Source: an uncultured Pseudoxanthomonas sp.
GTDB taxonomy: Bacteria; Pseudomonadota; Gammaproteobacteria; Xanthomonadales; Xanthomonadaceae
Reading direction: 5' to 3'
Assembly: GCA_937975725.1 (NCBI GenBank)
Contig: CALJUL010000010.1
Location: 1-31,173, forward strand
DNA: 31,173 bases
The position numbers were made by a program, and so were the translations under genes. How positions within the stretch are numbered: position 1 is the first letter of the stretch; every line of letters begins with the position of its first letter. Under the pieces are notes generated by a model. That model ran no database searches, was not told the DNA's origin, and was given only the letters and a program-made list of their open reading frames with translations. This document shows positions 24,891-31,173 of the stretch, piece after piece.

Positions 24891-27800
24891 TCAAGGCGAA
24901 GGCGCGACCCGCATCCGGTCGGCCGCCGTACGCGCATGGCTGACGTTGCCGTACATCAGTTCCGCGGTGGCCGGCGCCGCCAGGTAGTCGCCCGCATTCG
25001 CCACCCGCGCGAAGTAATGCACTTCGTGGCGGCCCGCCGGCAGGTATTCGGCATAGAACCTGGGCTTGCGCGGGTCCAGCCGGCGCGTGCCGAACACCGC
25101 GCTGCCGGTGGACGACACCCGCTGCAGGTCCAGGCCGGCGACCGCGGACAGCGACAGGTCGGTCGGGCGTAGTCCGCCGGGCACGTCGTCGGTCAGGGCG
25201 ACGAAATGCCGCGGCGCGCTGTTGCTGACCGTCAGCGTCACCCGGATCCAGTCGCCTTCCCGTACCGGCCGCGCGCCGATCGCGCTCCAGCGTCCGTCGC
25301 GCAGCACTTCGTAGCGGCGTGCGAGCGCCAGCCCGACCGCCGACGGGCGCGCCTGCGCCGCATCCTCCTGGTAGTCGAGTTCGGCCACGTAGCCCAGCCA
25401 TGCCGGCTCGCCCGGTGCCTGCGCCAGGGTGAGCGCCTGTCCCGGTGCCGACGCCAAGGCGGAAGCCGGCGCCTGCCAGCGCGCGCGGTCTTCGCCCGCG
25501 GCCAGGGCGAGGGTCGCCTGCTGCGTGCCGAGCGCCGCCTGCACGACGGCGGGCGTGCGCGCGTCCGCCAGGGACGCGTCGTGCAGCGCCATCAGGCAGT
25601 AGGCGCCGGTCTGCGTATCCACGCTGGCGGAACCGCCGGAATAGAGATCGACCAATCCGTTGAGCAGGGCATTGCGCACGTCCGTGCCGGCCAGCCCGGG
25701 ATGCTTTTCCAGCACGCCGATCAGCGCGCACTGTTCGCGCATGCGCGAGCCCATCCAGCGCGACCAGCCGTCGTCGCGGTCGAGCCGGCGCGCGCGGCCT
25801 TGCAACGGGAACCGCGCCAGCACCGACGCCAGGGCCTGCGCCGACGCCGGATGGCGCGCAGCGGCCAGCGCGTCCAGACCGACGATCCTGGCCGGCAACG
25901 ACAGCCGCGTCCACTGCCGCCACAGGCCATCGAGTTCGGGCGCGCCGGCGCGCGCACGCACCGCGATCGCAAACACCGCGTCGTCGGACCCGGTGGTTTC
26001 GTCGGCGGCCCGCGCCGCCGCATCGGCCGCGGCACGGGCCGCCCTCGCGAAGACGTCCGACATGTCCTCGTCGTCGCTCCCGTCAGGGGCGTCTTCATCC
26101 TCCTCGCGCGCTTCCACCGGAAGCTGCTGCCTGGCGAGAAATTCCTGCGCGCGCCGCTCGACGTCCGGCGGAACCGCGTGGCCGCGCGCGCGCAGCCAGC
26201 CGAACGCCTGCACCGTGTAGGCCGTCAGCGCGACCTGCGCGCGCGGCTCGAACGACAGGCGGCCGTCGCCGACATCGGCGAAGTAGCGCATGTCGCCGCG
26301 CTCGCCCTGGAACACGGCGGCGTTGTCCAGCGCTTCCTTCACCGCCTCATCCGCCTGCGGCCAGTGCGCGGTGTCGCCGCGCTCGATCGCCAGCGCCGCG
26401 CCCACGGCGCGGCTGAGGATCTGTTCCCAGCACCGGTGCGGATAAGCTTGCAGGTCGCGCGTCCAGCGTTCGACCAGGCCGGCGCCTCCGCGGCCTATCT
26501 CCACCGCCAGGCGCGCCTGTTGTGCGCCGGTAGGCAGTTCCGGCAACCGCAGCGACACCGGCGCATCCTGCAGCCAGCCGGCCTGCGTGCGGCGGGCGGC
26601 GATCACCGGCGAAGCGACTTCGACCGGCGCCGCCACCGCATCGCCGCCGGTGGCGGAATCGACCGAGGCGATGACGCGCAGGCTGCCCACGGCGGCGGGC
26701 GCGAGGTCGATGGCGATGCTGGTCTGGCCGCGCGGCGGCAGGACGAGTCCGCGCGCGCCGTCGCCGCTCGTCGCGGCGCCGTCGCCCTGCACCTCGATGC
26801 GCGCGCTTGCCGGCAAGGCGGCGTCGCCGGACTGGCGCAGATTCGCCGCCAGCCGCGCACGGTCGCCGGGATAGAGCCGCACGGGCACTTGCAGGCGCGC
26901 CTCCACCGGCAGGCCGATCTCCAGCGCCGCTTCGGTCTGCTCGAATCCGTCGTCGGCATCGCCGCTCCAGGCGATAGCGCGCCAGCGGGTGAGGTTGTCG
27001 GGCAGGTCCACGTCGAAGCTGCGCGACTCACCGGGCGCCAGCACGATGCCGGCCCGCCAGAACGCGGTGTCGACGAAGCGCGTGCGCACGCGCGCCAGCG
27101 GCGCTTGCGGCGCGCCCTGCTCGCGCGGCCGCAGGTCGGTCGCGGGCCGGGCGCCGGCCTGGAAGATGTCGGCCGGATCGATGCGCGAACCAGTGACCTC
27201 GATCCTGTCGAGCATGCTGCCCCGGTCCGCACTCTCGGCAAAGTAGTCTGCGGGCGCCGCAGGCGGAGGCGGAGGCGGAGGGGACGTCACGATGTCGACC
27301 GCGCGCGGCTCGGCCACCTGCAGCGGTGCCGCGGGCGAGGGCGACATCAGGGACCGGTTGGAAACCAGGCCTCCGGCGTACTCGTTGCCGATGTCCGCCA
27401 CGCTCCAGGGCAACCGCCACGACCACGCCGACCGGTGCCAGGCATGGAAGCCGGTCGTCCAGGGATAGTCGTAGCCGCTGTCGCGGCCGAGCCAGTGCGG
27501 TCCCAGCGGGTCCGCATACGCCAGCCATTCGCCGGCCATCGCGCGCACGGCGTCGTCGGTCACCGTCACCGCCACCTGGCGCGCACGGTCCCCCGTGTTG
27601 GTCAGGACCAGCCGCGCCGGTTGCCCGGGGCGCGCCGTGTCCGCGCGCAGCGCGACCTCGAGCGTCGGCTGGCGCACGGGCGGCACGGACACCTGGACGA
27701 CGGCGCTGCGCAACGGCACCAGCGCGCGATAGCCCGGTTCCGCCGCGGCCACGTCGCCGGTGTCGCGGATGTACACGCCGATGCCCACCTTGCCCTGCGC

Positions 27801-30740
27801 CGCGGGCGGAAGATGCAGGTCGATCGCCTGCGCGCCGGCCCGCACCTCGACCGCCTGGTAGCCCAGCAGGGCGCCGTGCTGGCGGAACACGAACAGCGCG
27901 CGCGCCTGCGGCTGCGGCTGCTTCAGCACCACCTGCACGGGCCGATCGCGCACGATGTCGCGCTGCGGGAGCTCCAGGGATATCTCGCGCGAGGTGGCGC
28001 GTACGTTGTCATCGGCCCAGACGTACTGGGTCAGCTCCGCCGGCGCGGCATCGCCGCTGCGCGCGATCGCGCGGTAGAGACCGCTGCGCGTGCGCGGCAC
28101 GTCGCACTCGCCGGACTGCCCGGACACCAGCGAACACTGCGCGACGCGTTCCCCGGGCGCGTCCTTGCGGTCGCTCCATTCGCGGCCCAGGTAGCGCACT
28201 TCCACCTCCACCCGCGCGGCGTCCACGGTGCCGCCGTCCGCATCGATCACGATCGGCTGCAACCGCACCGGGCCGCGCGCGTCCCACCAGCGCGGCTCGC
28301 TGCGCAGCCCCACGTAGCGCGCGTAGCGGGCATAGCGCGCCAGGGCCGCATTGCTGACCGTGCCTTCGCGGTCGCTGGGCCGGGCTTCGACCACGGCCTG
28401 CAACCTGCCGAAGGCCGGTGGCGCGCGGTCGTCCCCCTCGCCGGCCGGGAACGCGACCGGCAGCGAGACCTGCAGCCTGCCGTCGTCGCGGGTGCGCAAT
28501 CCCTTCGGCGGCGATGCCAGCGCAAGACCGCCGCGGCCGGTGCCGTCCAGCACATCGATGAAGGTGTAGCCGGCATATTGCGGATACGCCTCGCCCAGCG
28601 GCAGCCCGGTCAGCAGGGTGCTGACGTCCGTCAACGGCATGCCGGCCGCGGGGCCGCCGGAGTAGTAGCCGGCCTCCACGTCGAACACGAACGCGTCGCC
28701 GTCGCGCAGCAGGCGGTCCTGCGCATCGGCGCGCACCCACAGGTCCTGCGCCCGGTAGGTGCCGACGAAGAAGCAAGCGCCGTTCTCCTCGCCGGCCTCC
28801 GGCGCGCCGATGCAATAGGTGCCGTCGGTCAGGTGCACCGGCAGGTCCAGTTCGCCGTGGACGACGCCGTCCGCGTCCGGCGTGGCCTGCCATTGCACGA
28901 TGGTCTTCGCGTCCCGGATCGACACCAGGCCCAGCGCCAGCGGCTCGGTCCGCGCGATGCGCCGCAGCCGGCCGGACGCGCGCTCGCGCAGCCATACCTG
29001 GTAGCTCACCTTGCTGCCCGCGGTGTACAGCGGGCGGTCGCTGACGCCCCACAGCAGCCGCGGCGCCGCCACGCCCAGCTTCATTCCGTAGCGCTGGCTG
29101 GCGCCGAGGGGCAGCACGGCGCGGCCGGACGCCGGTCCGCGGCCGTGGCTGGCGCGCAGCCACCATTGCGGATATTCGCCATCCAGTTCCTCGGGCAGGG
29201 AGAAGCCGGCCGGCAGGGTCAGCATCGCCGCCCCCTGCGCGTCGGTGCGCGCCTGCGCGATCACCTGCGGCTCCGACGCGGCGGAGGCCTGGTGCAGGAG
29301 TTCCACCTGCGCCTCGGCGACGGGCGCGCCGTCCGACCAGGCATTGGCCCAGACCACGACTTCGCGCTGGCCGGTCCAGGCCACGAGATCGAACACGGGC
29401 GCGGCGAATTCCACCTGCCCCTGCCGGCGCAGATAGAGCGGCGCCTCGCCCGCGGACGGCTGCACCTGCCAGCGCGTCCAGCCGCCTTCGCGCAGCGCCT
29501 TCGCATCCAGCGGCGCGCGCAGCGCGATGTCGGCGTTCCTGTCCGATGGAGGAATCCGGACGCTGCCGTGGGCGAAGGCGCGGCCCAGCGCAGTGACGCG
29601 CAGGTCGGTGCCGCCGGCGTTGACGGCGTGCAGGCGTGCGGCGGGCAATCCGTCGGCAGCGAACAGGACCCGGAAACCGGGCGCCTTCAGCACCGGCAGC
29701 ACGTCGCCGGTCCGCAGCGTGAGCGCGAGCGGCGCCACGCGCGCGCCAGTGGTCGATACCAGATCGTCCAGCGACAGCAGGACCAGGCTGTTGGGGCGGG
29801 TCATGGCCAGGCGCACGGACGTGCCCGGCGCGGCGGCGGCCTCGCTGGCCCGGTAGTAGTAATGCGCGGACGCATCTGTCAGCCATGCCTCCACACGGAT
29901 GCCCTCGGGCAGGCGCGCCTCGAAGCGCGCGCGCGAGGCGGCGTCCGGCGCCTGCGACAGCGCCACCAGCACGGATTCGTCCGCCAGGCAGTCCAGTTCG
30001 GCCCGCTCGCCCGGCGCCGTCAGCGTCCGCATGCCGGCGCGCTGCGGGCACGACACGCTGCGCACGCGGAAAGATTCGTTGGCGTGCGCGCGCAGCAGCG
30101 TCCTGTCCTGCGTGCCGGGCAGCGCACCGGCGCTGGAATGCAGGCCGGGGGCCACGCGCAGGGCGATCCGCGCATCCTCGCCGGCGTCGCCGGACAGCCG
30201 CAGCCTGAAGCGCCACTCGCCGGGCCCCGGATCGGGTTCGAGCCGGTACGGCAGGGAGCGTTCGCCGGCGCGCACGCTGAGCACGGCGCGCACGTCGGCA
30301 GGCGTCACCGCCATGTTGGCGGTGATGCGGAATTCGGGCAGGCCGCCGTCCCAGCGCGCGATGCCGGCCCACAGTTCCGGGCGCTCCGTTTCCGCATGCA
30401 GCACCTGCGCGGGCAGGGTCGCGCCCTGCTGGGTCCGGAGGCCGGCGGCCAGGTCGATGCGGTAACGGGTGGCGGGCCGCGCCTTGTCCGGCCCTTCGAC
30501 GTTGCAGGCCAGGGTGACGTCGTCGTCCCAGCGGCAGGCCAGCGGCAGTTGCGGCGTCAGCCGCACCAGGTCGCGGCGCACCTCGTTGCCCCAGACCTGC
30601 ATGGGCTCGGCGAATTCGAGGCGCAGCGCGCCGCGGTATTCGAAATCGGCTTCGACCGGCGGCTCGGCCGCCTGGACGCTGGCGGCCAGCCACCACAATG
30701 CCGACAGCCATCCCCCCGCCACGACGCGCCGGTTGCGCAT
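24891..30740 (-). CDS. Giant alpha-2-macroglobulin-like protein with intact thioester motif
   Basis: The protein has 1949 residues, longer than E. coli YfhM (1653). The signal peptide (WLSALWWLAASVQA, cleaved before AEPPVE) has no lipobox Cys, so it is probably soluble in the periplasm or secreted, unlike lipoprotein YfhM. Macroglobulin beta-domains fill about 25-1130. The A2M signature is near 1220-1260 (DTAFWRAGIVLAPGE, LPDNLTRWRAIAWSG). The thioester motif CWEQ (Cys1437-Gln1440, in YPHRCWEQILSRA) opens the helical thioester domain. The C-terminal domain has TDDVPGGLRPTDL, FYAEYLPAGRHEVHYFAR and ELMYGNVSHAR. The family traps attacking proteases and attaches to them covalently. Oddities are an insert at about 1145-1210 with seven prolines and the TonB-receptor-like LDRIEVTGSRI, and an acidic/Ala-rich insert at about 1541-1590. 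No pbpC is next to it in the window. Confidence 0.93.
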   Translation of the reverse strand: MRNRRVVAGGWLSALWWLAASVQAAEPPVEADFEYRGALRLEFAEPMQVWGNEVRRDLVRLTPQLPLACRWDDDVTLACNVEGPDKARPATRYRIDLAAGLRTQQGATLPAQVLHAETERPELWAGIARWDGGLPEFRITANMAVTPADVRAVLSVRAGERSLPYRLEPDPGPGEWRFRLRLSGDAGEDARIALRVAPGLHSSAGALPGTQDRTLLRAHANESFRVRSVSCPQRAGMRTLTAPGERAELDCLADESVLVALSQAPDAASRARFEARLPEGIRVEAWLTDASAHYYYRASEAAAAPGTSVRLAMTRPNSLVLLSLDDLVSTTGARVAPLALTLRTGDVLPVLKAPGFRVLFAADGLPAARLHAVNAGGTDLRVTALGRAFAHGSVRIPPSDRNADIALRAPLDAKALREGGWTRWQVQPSAGEAPLYLRRQGQVEFAAPVFDLVAWTGQREVVVWANAWSDGAPVAEAQVELLHQASAASEPQVIAQARTDAQGAAMLTLPAGFSLPEELDGEYPQWWLRASHGRGPASGRAVLPLGASQRYGMKLGVAAPRLLWGVSDRPLYTAGSKVSYQVWLRERASGRLRRIARTEPLALGLVSIRDAKTIVQWQATPDADGVVHGELDLPVHLTDGTYCIGAPEAGEENGACFFVGTYRAQDLWVRADAQDRLLRDGDAFVFDVEAGYYSGGPAAGMPLTDVSTLLTGLPLGEAYPQYAGYTFIDVLDGTGRGGLALASPPKGLRTRDDGRLQVSLPVAFPAGEGDDRAPPAFGRLQAVVEARPSDREGTVSNAALARYARYARYVGLRSEPRWWDARGPVRLQPIVIDADGGTVDAARVEVEVRYLGREWSDRKDAPGERVAQCSLVSGQSGECDVPRTRSGLYRAIARSGDAAPAELTQYVWADDNVRATSREISLELPQRDIVRDRPVQVVLKQPQPQARALFVFRQHGALLGYQAVEVRAGAQAIDLHLPPAAQGKVGIGVYIRDTGDVAAAEPGYRALVPLRSAVVQVSVPPVRQPTLEVALRADTARPGQPARLVLTNTGDRARQVAVTVTDDAVRAMAGEWLAYADPLGPHWLGRDSGYDYPWTTGFHAWHRSAWSWRLPWSVADIGNEYAGGLVSNRSLMSPSPAAPLQVAEPRAVDIVTSPPPPPPPAAPADYFAESADRGSMLDRIEVTGSRIDPADIFQAGARPATDLRPREQGAPQAPLARVRTRFVDTAFWRAGIVLAPGESRSFDVDLPDNLTRWRAIAWSGDADDGFEQTEAALEIGLPVEARLQVPVRLYPGDRARLAANLRQSGDAALPASARIEVQGDGAATSGDGARGLVLPPRGQTSIAIDLAPAAVGSLRVIASVDSATGGDAVAAPVEVASPVIAARRTQAGWLQDAPVSLRLPELPTGAQQARLAVEIGRGGAGLVERWTRDLQAYPHRCWEQILSRAVGAALAIERGDTAHWPQADEAVKEALDNAAVFQGERGDMRYFADVGDGRLSFEPRAQVALTAYTVQAFGWLRARGHAVPPDVERRAQEFLARQQLPVEAREEDEDAPDGSDDEDMSDVFARAARAAADAAARAADETTGSDDAVFAIAVRARAGAPELDGLWRQWTRLSLPARIVGLDALAAARHPASAQALASVLARFPLQGRARRLDRDDGWSRWMGSRMREQCALIGVLEKHPGLAGTDVRNALLNGLVDLYSGGSASVDTQTGAYCLMALHDASLADARTPAVVQAALGTQQATLALAAGEDRARWQAPASALASAPGQALTLAQAPGEPAWLGYVAELDYQEDAAQARPSAVGLALARRYEVLRDGRWSAIGARPVREGDWIRVTLTVSNSAPRHFVALTDDVPGGLRPTDLSLSAVAGLDLQRVSSTGSAVFGTRRLDPRKPRFYAEYLPAGRHEVHYFARVANAGDYLAAPATAELMYGNVSHARTAADRMRVAPSP

Positions 30741-30797
30741 GCCATCCCCCGCCGGTGTCCGTTCCGACGCCGATGCTGCCCGCTATCGCGCGCGAAC

Positions 30798-30822
30798 GCC
30801 ACCCGCCAAGCCGGCGGGCGGC
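30798..30822. other. Strong hairpin between the plug fragment and the alpha-2-macroglobulin gene
   Basis: GCCACCCGCC (30798-30807) pairs with GGCGGGCGGC (30813-30822) over 10 positions, one of them a G-T pair in the minus-strand RNA, with loop AAGCC. No U-tract follows on the minus strand, so it is not a standard terminator. It could separate or attenuate expression of the two minus-strand genes. Confidence 0.45.
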
Positions 30823-30828
30823 GGTGGC

Positions 30829-31173
30829 TCAATGCTTTGGCGCGGGCTCCGGCACCACCAGCGACGGATCGACCTGCGTGCCCGGTGGCACGTAGATGGC
30901 CACGCCGGCGGCCTGCTTCTGCGTGGTCGGGATGCCCATGCTCAGGCCGCCGCCGGAATGGCGGCCGTAGCTGCCGGCGCCCACAAAGGCATTGACCTTC
31001 GGTTCGCCGCTGCCCTTCTTGGTGATCACCTGGATCACACCGCCGATGGCGTCGGCACCGTAGAGCGCAGACGCAGGGCCACGGACGATTTCGATGCGTT
31101 CGATCTGGGACAGCGGAATGTCCTGCCAGGCGGCCGTGCCGAGGGTGGCGGAGCCCAGGCGCATGCCGTCCAC
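30829..31173 (-). pseudogene. TonB-dependent receptor plug fragment lacking its barrel (5' end outside window)
   Basis: These 114 visible residues are open to the window edge; the GTG there is an internal Val. The middle and end of a plug domain are clear: VDGMRLGSATLGTAAWQDIP, then LSQIERIEIVRGPASALYGA and DAIGGVIQVITKKG, closest in style to BtuB-type receptors. After the first strand-like segment (VNAFVGAGSYGRHSGGGLSMG) the sequence turns into QKQAAGVAIYVPPGTQ and VDPSLVVPEPAPKH and stops at 30829-30831. A normal receptor would continue for about 500 residues of barrel; none is found in any frame before the next gene at 30740. It is either a truncated remnant or a plug-only periplasmic protein. 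The ordered tail and GC-rich third positions leave the second option open. Confidence 0.75.

Noticed and set aside
25206..30995. A 1929-residue open frame on + opposite the alpha-2-macroglobulin gene
   Set aside because: It is Arg/Gln/His/Gly-rich with no domain pattern; the minus-strand frame has domain signatures and the thioester motif.

Overview
The window is about 31 kb of very GC-rich chromosomal DNA with strong G/C preference at codon third positions. Gene content and repeats point to the Xanthomonadaceae/Lysobacteraceae (Xanthomonas, Stenotrophomonas, Pseudoxanthomonas, Lysobacter). The signs are GTAG-headed REP sequences, two exported S9 peptidases, a TonB-receptor plug fragment, the gene pair polA/DUF2782, and a C-rich small RNA next to polA that resembles Xanthomonas sX13. 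A Pseudoxanthomonas-like organism is my best guess. This rests on protein and repeat style only; no search was run.

Layout, left to right. 1-630: the 3' part of rho (+), an imperfect duplication of its last codons, and a bidirectional terminator. 655-2632: two tandem paralogues (-) of exported TonB-C-like proteins. 2710-4500: a KefB-type K+/H+ antiporter (+). 4597-4668: an inverted REP pair. 4722-8262: a large membrane-anchored ankyrin protein translationally coupled to ycgL (-). 8426-12314: an exported S9 peptidase, a small membrane protein and hemF (+). 12326-12501: a composite REP element. 12507-16158: DUF421 protein, a candidate sX13-like sRNA and polA, all on -. 16255-17745: a DUF2782 lipoprotein (+), then a signal peptidase I and a universal stress protein (-), the latter behind a well-placed FNR/ANR-type site. 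17830-20888: uvrD and a YqhA-family protein (-), separated by a second composite REP element. 20994-21713: a YfcG-like glutathione transferase (+). 21710-22069: two more composite repeats. 22141-24835: a dipeptidyl peptidase IV-like S9 peptidase and a Coa1-like protein (+). 24891-31173: a very large alpha-2-macroglobulin-like protein with an intact CWEQ thioester motif, preceded on the same strand by a TonB-receptor plug fragment that ends without a barrel.

Most genes are housekeeping (termination, replication and repair, haem synthesis, secretion) or envelope and stress functions. The parts that go beyond routine annotation are these: (i) the polA-linked C-rich sRNA candidate; (ii) a recurring unit made of an outer GTAG-REP pair around an inner GATCCG-rich palindrome; (iii) a TARAAT box exactly six bases before the start codon of hemF, polA and uvrD, which suggests leaderless mRNAs; (iv) an FNR-like box centred 41.5 bases from the inferred start of the universal stress gene; and (v) the plug-only receptor fragment beside an alpha-2-macroglobulin whose insert carries a TonB-receptor-like VTGSRI motif. 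I saw no tRNA, rRNA, CRISPR array, insertion sequence or prophage.
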